From Streptomyces sp. NRRL S-244 (GTDB taxonomy: Bacteria; Actinomycetota; Actinomycetes; Streptomycetales; Streptomycetaceae), in contig NZ_JOCX01000006.1 in the NCBI RefSeq assembly GCF_000717915.1, positions 212,655 through 276,654 on the forward strand: 64,000 nt of DNA, written 5' to 3'. The notes beneath the pieces were generated by a model. That model worked only from the letters and a program-made list of their open reading frames with translations, had not been told where the DNA came from and made no database searches. The number at the start of each line of letters is the position of its first letter. The stretch's first letter is position 1. This document shows, in pieces, positions 38,186-47,818 of the stretch. Position numbers and translations under genes: made by a program.

Positions 38186-39247
38186 ATGAGACTGACCGAC
38201 ATATCGCTGGACTGGCTACTGCCCGGCAGCCTGCTGATCCTGGGCGTACTTGCGGCAGTTGCGGTACTGGCCCGGGGCAAGCGGGAAGGCGACAAGGCCG
38301 CGGCCGAGGACACCTGGGAGCGCAGCGAAGAGCGGCGGCGGCGCAAGGAAGCCGTCTACGGAACCGCCTCCTACGTCCTGCTGTTCTGCTGCGCGGCGGT
38401 CGCCGCCGCGCTCTCCTTCCACGGACTGGTCGGCTTCGGCCGGCAGAACCTGAACCTCTCCGGCGGCTGGGAGTACCTGGTCCCCTTCGGCCTCGACGGC
38501 GCCGCCATGTTCTGCTCGGTGCTCGCCGTCCGCGAGGCGAGCCACGGCGACGCGGCCCTCGGCTCCCGCATGCTGGTCTGGCTGTTCGCGGGCGCGGCCG
38601 CGTGGTTCAACTGGGTGCACGCGCCGCGCGGCATGGGCCACGACGGCGCCCCGCAGTTCTTCGCCGGGATGTCGCTCTCGGCGGCCGTCCTCTTCGACCG
38701 CGCACTCAAGCAGACCCGCCGGGCCGCGCTGCGCGAACAGGGCCTGATCCCGCGGCCGTTGCCGCAGATCCGGATGGTCCGCTGGCTGCGGGCCCCCCGA
38801 GAGACCTTCGGCGCATGGTCCCTCATGCTGCTGGAGGGGGTCCGCACCCTCGACGAGGCCGTCGACGAGGTACGCGAGGACAAGCGCGAGCGGGAGCAGG
38901 ACCGCCACCGCCGGCGCGACCAGAACCGGCTGGACCGGGCCCGCATCAAGGCCCTGGGCCGGCAGAACCGGGCGTTCGGACGCTCCCGCGCCCGCCAGGT
39001 CGACGTACCGGGGCTGACCCCCGGATCGGGCTCCGCGCCGGTCGGCGCGGAGCCGGCCATAGCGGAAACGGGACAGCTGCCCGCCCCGCGCCGCCGGCCC
39101 TCCCTGCAGGCCGTGCAGGGACCGGAGATCGCTGAGGTGACCGGCACCCGGACGGTGGACCTCACCGCCGAGGACGACACCCAGACGATCCCCCGCCTCG
39201 ACTCGCTCGAACGCAAACTCAAGGACCTGGAGCAGCAGTTCGGCTGA
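38186..39247 (+). CDS. DUF2637 multi-pass membrane protein
   Basis: A 353-residue protein. Four membrane helices are visible: about 10-31 (WLLPGSLLILGVLAAVAVL), 61-84, 96-116 and 123-141. A long charged, coiled-coil-like C-terminal region follows (VREDKREREQDRHRRRDQNRLDRARIKALGRQNR) and ends in LDSLERKLKDLEQQFG. DUF2637 proteins occur on Streptomyces chromosomes and on integrative plasmids, where some resemble spread proteins; no function is established for this one. ATG 38186 has AAGGGA upstream. It converges on the ATPase gene with a terminator between. Confidence 0.8.
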   Translation: MRLTDISLDWLLPGSLLILGVLAAVAVLARGKREGDKAAAEDTWERSEERRRRKEAVYGTASYVLLFCCAAVAAALSFHGLVGFGRQNLNLSGGWEYLVPFGLDGAAMFCSVLAVREASHGDAALGSRMLVWLFAGAAAWFNWVHAPRGMGHDGAPQFFAGMSLSAAVLFDRALKQTRRAALREQGLIPRPLPQIRMVRWLRAPRETFGAWSLMLLEGVRTLDEAVDEVREDKREREQDRHRRRDQNRLDRARIKALGRQNRAFGRSRARQVDVPGLTPGSGSAPVGAEPAIAETGQLPAPRRRPSLQAVQGPEIAEVTGTRTVDLTAEDDTQTIPRLDSLERKLKDLEQQFG

Positions 39248-39268
39248 CGACTGCCATCAGGACCGACC

Positions 39269-39299
39269 CGGAGGGCCCGCCGCTCAGGCGGGCCCTCCG
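39269..39299. terminator. Bidirectional terminator overlapping a stop codon
   Basis: CGGAGGGCCCGCC (39269-39281) and GGCGGGCCCTCCG (39287-39299) form a perfect 13-bp stem with a GCTCA loop. The loop contains the TGA stop of the minus-strand ATPase gene; the plus-strand DUF2637 gene ends 22 bp before. Confidence 0.8.
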
Positions 39300-39730
39300 C
39301 CGTAGCCGCCGCCGAACGCAGCGCCGTAGGCCCGGCCGCCGAGGGCGCCGTCCAGCTCGAACCAGACCACCTTGCCGCCGGCCTGCACGGACGCGTCCAC
39401 GCCCCAGGCGTCGGCGAGGGCCTGCACCAGCATCAGTCCGCGGCCGTGCGTACCGTCGTCGGCGGTCGGTACGTACGGCCGGGGCCGGCGCGCGGCGTAG
39501 TCCCGGACCTCCACCCTCAGCCGGTCCGCGGCGAGGCTCGCGGACACCTCCGCGCCCTGGTCGGTGTGGACCAGGGCGTTGGTGACGAGCTCGGTGATCA
39601 GCAGCTCCGCCACCTCCGCGGTGTCGGCCGGGCACCGGTGGCGCATCAACTCCCGTAACGCCCGGCGCACTTCGCCCACCGCCTTGAGATCCGCCCGGCG
39701 TATGCTCCGGGTGATCTCCACCGCGTCCAC
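39284..39730 (-). CDS. RsbW-like histidine-kinase-type ATP-binding protein
   Basis: A 148-residue GHKL ATPase of the anti-sigma-factor/serine-kinase group, very numerous in Streptomyces. The N box reads ELLITELVTNALVHTDQG and the G1/G2 region DDGTHGRGLMLVQALADAWGV. The C-terminus ends in a Gly-rich tail (GGRAYGAAFGGGYGGGPA). GTG 39730 follows GGGAG and gives the usual length. The frame stays open upstream with good GC3 (GNLRGRDIAVRVGAKTG), so an earlier non-ATG start is possible. Partner sigma factor or anti-anti-sigma factor is not in the window. Confidence 0.82.
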   Translation of the reverse strand: MDAVEITRSIRRADLKAVGEVRRALRELMRHRCPADTAEVAELLITELVTNALVHTDQGAEVSASLAADRLRVEVRDYAARRPRPYVPTADDGTHGRGLMLVQALADAWGVDASVQAGGKVVWFELDGALGGRAYGAAFGGGYGGGPA

Positions 39731-39903
39731 CGCTCTCCCGTCCTCGACGGACGGTTCACGCGGTTCGGGCCGCCCTCTCCCCCACTGCTTCCCGGTCTTC
39801 GCCCCCACCCGCACGGCGATGTCCCTCCCCCGCAAGTTCCCGTGGATCTCGAACTGGTCTACGGGGATGCATGCCCGCCGGGGCAATCCGCACTCCTGCG
39901 GGC

Positions 39904-41646
39904 TTACGGGCGCGGCACGTTGCGCAGGTTGGATCGAGCCATCTGGATCATCCTTCCCACGCCACCGTCCAGCACGATCTTGCTGGCGGAAAGTGCGAAC
40001 CCGGTCACCATTTCGGCGCTGATCCTCGGTGGAATGGACAGGGCGTTGGGATCGGTCACCACGTCCACCAATGCGGGTCCCTTGTGCCGGAACGCCTCCT
40101 TCAGAGCCCCCGCGAGCTGCCTGGGCTTCTCGACGCGGACCCCGAACGCGCCCGCCGCGCGGGCGATCGCCGCGAAATCCGGGTTGTGGTTGGTCGTTCC
40201 GTACGAAGGTAGGCCGGAAACCAGCATCTCCAACTCGACCATCCCGAGCGATGAGTTGTTGAAGAGGACCACTTTGACGGGCAGGTCGTACTGCACCAGG
40301 GTGAGGAAATCTCCCATCAGCATCGAGAAACCGCCGTCGCCCGACATCGACACCACTTGACGGCCGCGGTCGGTGAACTGTGCGCCGATGGCCTGCGGGA
40401 GGGCATTGGCCATGGAGCCGTGGCTGAAGGAACCGATGATGCGCCGCTTGCCGTTCGGGGAAAGATAGCGCGCCGCCCACACGTTGCACATGCCCGTGTC
40501 GACGGTGAACACGGCGTCCTCGTCCGCGAGTTCGTCGACGACGGAGGCCACGTACTCGGGGTGGATCGGAGTGTGCTTCTCCACCTTGCGGGTGTACGCC
40601 TTCACCACGCCTTCCAGGGCGTCCGCGTGCTTCTTCAGCATCCGGTCCAGGAAGCGGCGGTCCGTCTTGGCCTTGACCCGGGTGTTCAGCGCGCGCAGGG
40701 TCTCCCGTACGTCGCCCCAGACGCCGAAGTCCAACTGCGAGCGACGGCCCAGGTGTTCGGGGCGGATGTCCACTTGGACGATCTTCACGTCGTCGGGCAG
40801 GAAGGCGTTGTACGGGAAGTCCGTGCCGAGCAGGATCAGCAGATCGCACTCGTGCGTGGCCTCGTAGGCGGCGCCGTAGCCGAGCAGCCCGCTCATGCCG
40901 ACGTCGTACGGGTTGTCGTACTGGATCCACTCCTTGCCGCGCAGGGCGTGCCCGACGGGCGCCTTGACCCGGCCCGCGAACTCCATGACCTCGGCGTGCG
41001 CCCCGGCGGTGCCGCTGCCGCAGAACAGGGTGACCTTGTCGGCCTCGTCGATCAGCCGGACCAGCTTCTCGATCTCCCCGTCGCCGGGGCGTACGGTCGG
41101 CCGGGCGGTCACGAGCGCGTGCTCGATGCTCTTCTCCGGGGCCGGGAGGGAGGCGATGTCGCCGGGCAGCGCGACCACGCCGACGCCGCTGCGGCCGATG
41201 GCGTGCTGGATCGCGGTCTGGAGCACGCGGGGCATCTGCTGCGGGTTGGAGATCAGCTCGTTGTAGTGGCTGCACTCGGTGAACAGCCGGTCGGGGTGGG
41301 TCTCCTGGAAGTAGCCGAGGCCGATCTCGCCCGAGGGGATGTGGGAGGCGAGCGCGAGGACCGGGGCCATCGAGCGGTGGGCGTCGTAGAGGCCGTTGAT
41401 CAGGTGCAGGTTGCCGGGGCCGCAGGAGCCCGCGCAGGCGGCGAGCCGGCCGGTGATCTGGGCCTCGGCCCCGGCGGCGAAGGCGGCGGTCTCCTCGTGC
41501 CGGACCTGGATCCACTCGATGCCGCCGGTCCGGCGGATGGCGTCGACGACGGGGTTCAGGCTGTCGCCGACGACTCCGTACATCCGGCGCACGCCGGCGC
41601 GTACGAGGATGTCGACGAACTGCTCGGCCACGTTCTGCTTGCCCAT
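39904..41646 (-). CDS. poxB: Thiamine-diphosphate-dependent pyruvate dehydrogenase/oxidase (PoxB type)
   Basis: A 580-residue ThDP enzyme. The N-terminal Pyr domain has the catalytic Glu51 in VRHEETAAFAAGAEA and GSCGPGNLHLINGLYDA. The C-terminal PP domain has the ThDP motif SGDGGFSMLMGDFLTLVQYDLPVKVVLFNN. Family-specific segments (YGVVGDSLNPVVDAIR, LGTDFPYNAFLP) fit pyruvate:quinone oxidoreductase, which oxidises pyruvate to acetate and CO2 and passes electrons to menaquinone at the membrane. ATG 41646 (MGKQNVAEQFV) is the family start. It appears monocistronic. Confidence 0.9.
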   Translation of the reverse strand: MGKQNVAEQFVDILVRAGVRRMYGVVGDSLNPVVDAIRRTGGIEWIQVRHEETAAFAAGAEAQITGRLAACAGSCGPGNLHLINGLYDAHRSMAPVLALASHIPSGEIGLGYFQETHPDRLFTECSHYNELISNPQQMPRVLQTAIQHAIGRSGVGVVALPGDIASLPAPEKSIEHALVTARPTVRPGDGEIEKLVRLIDEADKVTLFCGSGTAGAHAEVMEFAGRVKAPVGHALRGKEWIQYDNPYDVGMSGLLGYGAAYEATHECDLLILLGTDFPYNAFLPDDVKIVQVDIRPEHLGRRSQLDFGVWGDVRETLRALNTRVKAKTDRRFLDRMLKKHADALEGVVKAYTRKVEKHTPIHPEYVASVVDELADEDAVFTVDTGMCNVWAARYLSPNGKRRIIGSFSHGSMANALPQAIGAQFTDRGRQVVSMSGDGGFSMLMGDFLTLVQYDLPVKVVLFNNSSLGMVELEMLVSGLPSYGTTNHNPDFAAIARAAGAFGVRVEKPRQLAGALKEAFRHKGPALVDVVTDPNALSIPPRISAEMVTGFALSASKIVLDGGVGRMIQMARSNLRNVPRP

Positions 41647-41707
41647 GGAGAGGCGCCCTTTCGTTGCCCGCCGGGTACGCCCGTCCATCCATCCACACTC
41701 CGCGCGG

Positions 41708-43747
41708 TTACGCCTCCCAGACGGCGGCGGCTGTCCGGTCGTCGGCGTAGCCCTTGAGGCGGAGCTGGGTGTCCGCGAGGAAAGCGGCGAGGCCGGGGGG
41801 CTCGGAGCCGTCCCAGCGGGCCGCGAGTTCGGCCGAAAGGAGACCCTCCTCGCGCATGGGGTCGGCGAGCCCGCCGGAGCACAGGAGCAGGGTGTCGCGG
41901 GGCCGGGCCACGGCGGCACGGAACCGGAACCCGTCCGCGGCGGTCTCGGCCGAGCCCGACCCCGAGCCCGAGCCCGACCCCGAGCCCGCGTCCGATCCCG
42001 AGCCCGAGTCCGGATGGGGCTGCGGCTGCGGCTCCAGGTCCTCCCAGGCCCCGCCCCGGAGCCGGAACAGGCCGCCGGCGCCCGCGCCGAAGGAGATCCG
42101 GGTCTTGCACTCGGGGTCGATGGGGAGCAGCAGGACGCGCAGGCCGGCGGTGTACGCCTCCTCCGGGAGCCCGAGCTCGGCGGCGTGGGCGCGCAGGCGC
42201 CCGTAGCCCCGGTCGGTGAGGCGCTGGAGCCCCGAGCGCAGGGCGTCGCGCCGGCCGGCGCGGATGTCGTCGGCCAGCCGCTCCCGGCTCCGGCCGACGG
42301 CCGAAGCGATCCACCGGCACAGCTCGGCGGCGGCCTCGGCGGCGCCGGGGGCGGCGCGGTCGCCTCCGGCGAGGGCGACGAGGACGAGGGCGTCGTCGCC
42401 GGTGCCGAAGCGGGCGGTCAGCAGGAAGTCCCGCCGGGCCTCGCCGCGGAACCGGGCCGAGTCCCCGCGCACGGAGGTGGCACGCAGGGTGTACGCCCCG
42501 TGCCGGGCCCCTTCGAGCACGGTGTCGGGCACGAGCTCCTCGAGCGCCCCCGGATCGGCGAGGGGCAGCGCCCCGGGCTCGGCGGCGTAGGTGGGCGCCC
42601 GGTCCCCGAGGAACTCCACGACGGGCCGCTCCCCGCCCCACACCGCCGCCGCCTCCCCGCCGGCACCGGCTCCTGCTGCGTCTGCGGACCCGGACCAGGG
42701 CTCACCGGCAACCGGAGCCCCTGACCCGCCCGGCGGCCGGGCGGCGGCCTGCCCGGCGCCGGGGGCTTCCCACGGAGCCGAAGGCTCCGCACCGGAACGC
42801 GGATCCGGCACGGAGTCGGAGCCGGGCCACGGCTCGCCGCCGGGCCAGGTTCCGGGGCCGGAGCCGGGGTCGGGGCCGGGGTCGGGGTCGGGTTCAAGGT
42901 CGGGTGCTGGTGCGGCGGCATCGGCCGTGGAGGGGCCCGAGCCGCCCGCGCCGGGCCAGGAACCGGGCTCGGCAGCGGAAGGGGGCGCGCCGGGACCCGG
43001 GGCGGGCCACGTGCCCGCCCCGGCCGCTGCTCCGGTTCCGGCTCCGGGCCGTTCGGTGTCGGGACCCGGGGCGGGCCAGGGATTGGAGGCCCGATCCGCT
43101 CCCGGGACGGGCCCGGGTCGCGTACCGGTGTCCCCGGCGGGGGTCCGCTCGGGGGGCGCTTCCCAGGGCGGGGGCCCGGGCGGGGCCTCGGGCGGGGCGC
43201 CCCAGCGCCAGACCGGCAGTTCGGGCGGTGCCTCGGGGAGGGCCGGCGGCACGGTCACGCTGCCCAGGCCGTATCCCGTCGTCCCGGGTTCCCGGGGGTC
43301 CCGGGGCGGCGGCGCCGACTCCGGGCCGGGCTCCCGACGCGGCCTCGGCAGCACGGCGTGCGGGGGCGCCGCGGGCCCCTGCGGCGGCTCGAAGGGCGCG
43401 GGCCCCGGCGGTACCGGCGGCATGGACCCCGGCCCCGCCCCGGGCGGCCCCGGGGGCGCGGGCGGGGCGGGGTTCTGCCCCGCCCGCACAGGTGACACGG
43501 GGGGCGCGGGTGGCGCGGGTGGCGCGGGCGGCTCAGGTGGCACGGGTGGCGAGCCCACCGGGCCCGCCGCCGGCGCGGCCTCCTGCGGTGGCCCGGGCGG
43601 CCCCTGGGGTGGGACCCGGGTGGTGACGGACGACGCCGAGTGGAAGCGGGTGTCCAGGGTGTCGCCCGGGTCCGGGGTGGGAGCCGGTTCCGGGTCCGGG
43701 GTTTCGTACAGCTTCTGCCACCAGTCGTCCGCGCCCTGCTGACTCAT
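41708..43747 (-). CDS. PP2C-like protein with long proline-rich N-terminus and degenerate metal sites
   Basis: A 679-residue protein. About residues 20-380 are a disordered Pro/Gly/Ala-rich region. From about 390 a PP2C-type fold is readable (GDRAPTY, ALVLVALAGGDRAAPGAAEAAAELCRWIASAV, TLLLCSGGLADPMREEGL). In active PP2C enzymes the matching positions hold aspartates (ADG near the start and CSDGL near the end); here they read LAGGD and CSGGL. A Gly-Ser/Asp spacer (SGSGSDAGSGSGSGSGSGSAE, coded by a repeat at about 41940-42010) interrupts the domain. Probably a binding module for phosphoproteins or another pseudo-phosphatase role; this is inference. ATG 43747. Confidence 0.72.
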   Translation of the reverse strand: MSQQGADDWWQKLYETPDPEPAPTPDPGDTLDTRFHSASSVTTRVPPQGPPGPPQEAAPAAGPVGSPPVPPEPPAPPAPPAPPVSPVRAGQNPAPPAPPGPPGAGPGSMPPVPPGPAPFEPPQGPAAPPHAVLPRPRREPGPESAPPPRDPREPGTTGYGLGSVTVPPALPEAPPELPVWRWGAPPEAPPGPPPWEAPPERTPAGDTGTRPGPVPGADRASNPWPAPGPDTERPGAGTGAAAGAGTWPAPGPGAPPSAAEPGSWPGAGGSGPSTADAAAPAPDLEPDPDPGPDPGSGPGTWPGGEPWPGSDSVPDPRSGAEPSAPWEAPGAGQAAARPPGGSGAPVAGEPWSGSADAAGAGAGGEAAAVWGGERPVVEFLGDRAPTYAAEPGALPLADPGALEELVPDTVLEGARHGAYTLRATSVRGDSARFRGEARRDFLLTARFGTGDDALVLVALAGGDRAAPGAAEAAAELCRWIASAVGRSRERLADDIRAGRRDALRSGLQRLTDRGYGRLRAHAAELGLPEEAYTAGLRVLLLPIDPECKTRISFGAGAGGLFRLRGGAWEDLEPQPQPHPDSGSGSDAGSGSGSGSGSGSAETAADGFRFRAAVARPRDTLLLCSGGLADPMREEGLLSAELAARWDGSEPPGLAAFLADTQLRLKGYADDRTAAAVWEA

Positions 43748-43793
43748 GGGCTCATTCTCGGCCCCCCGCAGCGGCAGAAAACGCCGAATACGC

Positions 43794-43835
43794 GAAAAGG
43801 GGTCCACCGGGCCGCCGCCCGGTGGACCCCTTTTC
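43794..43835 (-). terminator. 19-bp intrinsic terminator after the subtilase gene
   Basis: GAAAAGGGGTCCACCGGGC (43794-43812) and its exact reverse complement (43817-43835) flank a 4-nt loop. On the minus strand the stem ends in CCCCTTTTC, giving a U-rich tail. It lies 16 bp past the subtilase stop and 46 bp before the PP2C start, so the two are separate transcripts. Confidence 0.93.
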
Positions 43836-43851
43836 GTATCTCTCGTACGAC

Positions 43852-46800
43852 CTAACGGATGTCGTACGCCCGCACGACCGTCTGGGTGACGGCCGCGCCG
43901 TTCGCGTCGGTGAGCTCCACCTTCAGCGAAACCTGCCGGCCGGCCTCGGCCCCGGCGTGGTCCACGACCGCCGACCACCGCCCGCTGCGCTCGGTGACGG
44001 CCGCCTGCGTCCAGTGCTCACCGTCGTACGAGTACGCCAGCTTCACCGACTTCAGCGCCCCGGGCACGTACCCCGCGTGCCCCGTGACCCCCAGCCCGAT
44101 CGACTGCCCGTTCGCCGCCGGCAGCGTCTTCATGCCGTCCGCCGGGATCGAGATCGACGGGAACAGGATCGGGAGGGCCTGCGAGTACTGCGCCGGGTCC
44201 TGCTTCGACCGGAAGGTCCACGTCGTCGCCACCGCCTGCGAGCGCTGCCAGGTCCGCGCCGGGGCGCCGAACTTCTCGATCTGCTGCGTCAGTTCGTACG
44301 TGGCCTCCTCGGCCGGGACCTCGAAGACCCCCGACGGGTACCAGCTGTCGCCGATCTGCTCGCCGTTGCGCTTCAGGACCAGCCCGCCGGCGTCCCCGAA
44401 GGAGCCCTGCTGCGCGTAGTGCCCGCTGTCCCCCCACATCGCGGAGGCGAAGCCGATCAGGTTGCCCTGCCGCTCGGCGGCCAGCTGCGGCCTGCCGGCG
44501 AGGTCGCGGCCGGCGACCGGGCCGATGACCCCGTCGTACCAACTCTCGCCGCGCTTGCCGCCCTTGGTGTACGTACGCTGCTGGTCGGTCATGAACTCGC
44601 CCCACGGGAAGCTGCTGGAGACCAAGTGGTCCCAGGCCGTGTCCCCGGCGGAGTAGAACTCGGTGCGCTTGCCCGGCACGGCGACCGTGTCCAGGCCGCC
44701 GAAGTACACGGCGTTGCCCAGCGGACGGTAGGCGCCGGTCAGGTCGCTGAAGTCGGCGGCCACGCCCATCGCGTGGTACGTGGACTCGACGGAGCCGAGG
44801 TCCCGGTCGCGCACCCGGTAGGTCCGGTCCCCCTGCACCGTGCCCTTCTCCACCTGCGCCAGGTTGTAGACGTACGGGCTCTTGGCATTGCCCTTCCAGT
44901 TCAGCGTGACCCTGCCGGCCGCGAGCCGCGCCAGCAGCGCCTTCGCCTCCGGCTGCTCGATGGTCAGCGCCGGGAGCGAGCCGCCCGCGTAGCCGGTGAA
45001 GCCGGCCCAGCGGCCGGGGGCGTCGCGGAAGGCGAGGACGGCCTTGGCACCGGCCGCCTTGGCGTTGTCCGCGACCTCGTACAGCGAGCCGTCCTCCGCC
45101 TTGATCAGGACGATCGCGCCCCTGGCCCCCGCGGCGGCGAGCTCCTCCGGGGTACCGGCGCCCGCGTTGACCAGCGGCGCGCTGCCCGTTCCATCGAGGT
45201 TGTCGCTGCCCGTGGAGGCGGTGATCGGGTGCAGCGCCGGGCCGCCGGGGCCGGCGACCTTCAGCTCGGAGATCAGCGGCGCGGCCGCGCGCCAGTAGCT
45301 GCCGAACTCGAACTCGCCTTCGCTCGCCCGGCCTTCGACCGAGGCGTAGTAGCCGCGGATCGTCCGTCCGCCCATCGCGGTGCCCGCGTGCAGCCAGGAC
45401 TCGTCCCAGTACCGGGAGAAGGCGAGGGTGGTGCTGCGGGCCTCGGTGGGCCGGTCGGTGGCGATCGAGAGCCGGGCCGCCTTGCGGGCGTCCAGCACGA
45501 TCACGGTGTCCTTCTTGACCTCCACCTGGGGGCGGCCCAGGTAGGTGAGGGAGTCGTACAGCGCGGCCCCGTCACCCGCGTCGAGCGTGCCGACGAAGGC
45601 GGAGAGGAAGTACGAGCCCGGGCGCACCCGGTAGACCTGGTCCGCGGCGCCGTCGTTGAAGCGGCGCTCCCCGCTGGCGTCGTCGGTGCCGATGACGTCG
45701 AGGGAGGAGGGTCCGGCGGCGGGCTTGCCCGCGCGGTCGATCAGCTTGACGCGCAGGGTGACGGTCTCCGGCTCCACGTACAGCGAGAAGGGCGTGGAGA
45801 CGTGCACGCCGTCCGCGGTGGCGACGACGCGCCCGGTGACGTCCCCGTACTGGGAGCGCTCCAGCCGGGCCGCCGGGTCGAGGGCGAGCGGCACCTTGAC
45901 GGTGGCCCCGGCCGGGACGGTCACCGTGCGGCGGTCCAGGCCCGCGATCCGGCTGCGGACGGCCGAGCCGTCGTTGCCGGTGACCTTCTCGACGGCGAGG
46001 TTCAGCGTGACGGGCCGGGTGCCGCCGTTGGTGTACGGGATCTCGACGCTCGTCCGGTCACCGCGTTCCTGCGGCCAGTGGTACGAGCCGCCCTGCACGG
46101 CGGGGGCGCCGGTCACGGTGGTGTCGACGGCGGCCTTGACGTCGAGGCGGCCGCCGCCGGTCTGGCGTACGTCCCCGGGGACGGCGGAGTTCGCGGAGCC
46201 GACGAGGGCGGCCTTGACCTGCTGGGCGGTCCAGTCGGGGTGGCGCTGCTTGACGATCGCGGCGGCGCCGGCGACGTGCGGGGTGGCCATCGACGTACCG
46301 GACATGGACTGGTAGGCGTACACCCCGCGGCCGCCCGCCGCGGCGGCGGAGATCCCGACGCCGGGGGCGGCGATCTCGGGCTTGAGGGTGTGCTGGAGTC
46401 CGGCGGGGCCGCGGCTGGAGAAGGAGGCCGTGGTGTCGTCGCGGTCGACGGCGCCGACGGTCAGCACGCTGGGCGCGCAACCGGGCGAGGAGACCGTGTT
46501 GTTGCCGGGGCCGGAGTTGCCGGCCGCGATCACGAAGAGGGTGCCGCTGCTCTGCGCGAGCCGCTCGGCGGCGGCCGACATGGGATCGTCGCAGGCGGTC
46601 TGCGAGGGGTCGCCGAGGCTCATGGAGACCACGTCGGCCTTGCTCTCGACGGCCCACTCCATACCGGCGATGATCCACGAATCGAGGCCGTAGCCCTGGT
46701 CGTTGAGCACCTTGCCGCTGAGCAGTCCGGTGCCCGGTGCGACGCCCTTCTTGGCGCCGCCGCTCTCGGCTCCGGAGCCGCCGACGGTGGAGATGGTGTG

Positions 46801-47628
46801 GGTGCCGTGGCCCTGGCGGTCCGCGTCGGTGTCGGAGTCGGTGAAGTTCTTCGACGCGGCGACGCGGCCCTTGAGGTCGGGGTGCTCCAGGTCGGTGCCG
46901 GTGTCGAGGACGGCGACCTTGGTGCCCTTGCCGTCGTACCCGGCCGCCCAGGCGGCGGTGGCGCCCACCTGCTTGGTGGACCGTTCCAGGTTCGCCTGGA
47001 CCTTGCCGTCGAGCCACAGCTTCTTCAGCCCGCCGGCGGCGCGGGAGCGGGTGTCGGTGACGTCCGCCCAGAAGGCGGCGGCCTGCTGTTTGTCGGCGGC
47101 GAGGGCGACGGCCCCGATGGAGCCGAGGACGAGGGAGCGCTCGGCGCCGCGCGGGGCCGGGGGTGCGCTGCGCGCCAGGTCGGCGGTGCCATCGTAGACG
47201 GCGATGAGCGGGAGCTTCTTGGCGCGGGCGTCGTCGTAGCCCTGCCGGATCAGGCCGGTGACGTTGAAGAGCTCCTGGTCGACCCGGCCGGAGGCGAGGG
47301 CCTTGACCGCGCTCTCGGGGTAGACGTAGAGGTCCTTGCCGTTCTGGCGGGTCTGCACGAGCGGCTGCGAGCCGTCCTCGCGCGGCATCGCGGTGGCGGC
47401 GGTGCGCCCGGCCGGGTCGGTGGAGACCAGGATCCGGTCGCCGGTGACCAGGGTCACGGTGACCGGGGCCGTGGGCTGCTTTCCGGCCGCTTCGCTCCCC
47501 GCGATCGGTCTCTTCCCCGCGCCTCCAGGCGCTCCGTCGCTCGGCTGTGCCGCCGACGGGCCGATGGCGGTGACGGCCAGGACGGCCGCGGTGGCCGCTC
47601 CCACCGCCGTACGCGATATCGGGCGCAT
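43852..47628 (-). CDS. Large secreted subtilisin-family (S8) serine peptidase
   Basis: A 1258-residue exported protease. Signal peptide about 1-28; a propeptide/I9-like region up to about 220. The catalytic domain has Asp242 (VAVLDTGTD), His274 (QGHGTH), the oxyanion Asn371 (IAAGNSGPG) and Ser446 (MSGTSMATPHVAGAA). After residue about 500 there are several beta-rich domains, a PA-like insert (AAAGARGAIVLIKAEDG, about 840-900) and a C-terminal Ig-like segment (VSLKVELTDANGAAVTQTVVRAYDIR). ATG 47628 has GGGGAGAG upstream. The divergent HTH regulator 190 bp away could control it. Substrate unknown. Confidence 0.92.
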   Translation of the reverse strand: MRPISRTAVGAATAAVLAVTAIGPSAAQPSDGAPGGAGKRPIAGSEAAGKQPTAPVTVTLVTGDRILVSTDPAGRTAATAMPREDGSQPLVQTRQNGKDLYVYPESAVKALASGRVDQELFNVTGLIRQGYDDARAKKLPLIAVYDGTADLARSAPPAPRGAERSLVLGSIGAVALAADKQQAAAFWADVTDTRSRAAGGLKKLWLDGKVQANLERSTKQVGATAAWAAGYDGKGTKVAVLDTGTDLEHPDLKGRVAASKNFTDSDTDADRQGHGTHTISTVGGSGAESGGAKKGVAPGTGLLSGKVLNDQGYGLDSWIIAGMEWAVESKADVVSMSLGDPSQTACDDPMSAAAERLAQSSGTLFVIAAGNSGPGNNTVSSPGCAPSVLTVGAVDRDDTTASFSSRGPAGLQHTLKPEIAAPGVGISAAAAGGRGVYAYQSMSGTSMATPHVAGAAAIVKQRHPDWTAQQVKAALVGSANSAVPGDVRQTGGGRLDVKAAVDTTVTGAPAVQGGSYHWPQERGDRTSVEIPYTNGGTRPVTLNLAVEKVTGNDGSAVRSRIAGLDRRTVTVPAGATVKVPLALDPAARLERSQYGDVTGRVVATADGVHVSTPFSLYVEPETVTLRVKLIDRAGKPAAGPSSLDVIGTDDASGERRFNDGAADQVYRVRPGSYFLSAFVGTLDAGDGAALYDSLTYLGRPQVEVKKDTVIVLDARKAARLSIATDRPTEARSTTLAFSRYWDESWLHAGTAMGGRTIRGYYASVEGRASEGEFEFGSYWRAAAPLISELKVAGPGGPALHPITASTGSDNLDGTGSAPLVNAGAGTPEELAAAGARGAIVLIKAEDGSLYEVADNAKAAGAKAVLAFRDAPGRWAGFTGYAGGSLPALTIEQPEAKALLARLAAGRVTLNWKGNAKSPYVYNLAQVEKGTVQGDRTYRVRDRDLGSVESTYHAMGVAADFSDLTGAYRPLGNAVYFGGLDTVAVPGKRTEFYSAGDTAWDHLVSSSFPWGEFMTDQQRTYTKGGKRGESWYDGVIGPVAGRDLAGRPQLAAERQGNLIGFASAMWGDSGHYAQQGSFGDAGGLVLKRNGEQIGDSWYPSGVFEVPAEEATYELTQQIEKFGAPARTWQRSQAVATTWTFRSKQDPAQYSQALPILFPSISIPADGMKTLPAANGQSIGLGVTGHAGYVPGALKSVKLAYSYDGEHWTQAAVTERSGRWSAVVDHAGAEAGRQVSLKVELTDANGAAVTQTVVRAYDIR

Positions 47629-47818
47629 CGCTCTCCCCAGGTGAATTCCGGCCAACTGCTGCATTGCACGGCAAAGCTGCCCGCAAGTGGCTTCTGACCG
47701 GCGGATGTTGGTGCTGCGGTGGCGTCACCTTGGCAGAGAGGCGGGGGATGCGGCGATGATGTCCGCGGCGGGTTTGCGCCGTGGCCGCTTCCCGCCAGGA
47801 GCGCCGTGGAGAGGGTGG

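Noticed and set aside
43822..47697. 1291-codon open frame opposite the subtilase gene
   Set aside because: Mirror of the S8 peptidase coding strand; the subtilase has signal peptide, full catalytic residues and terminator.
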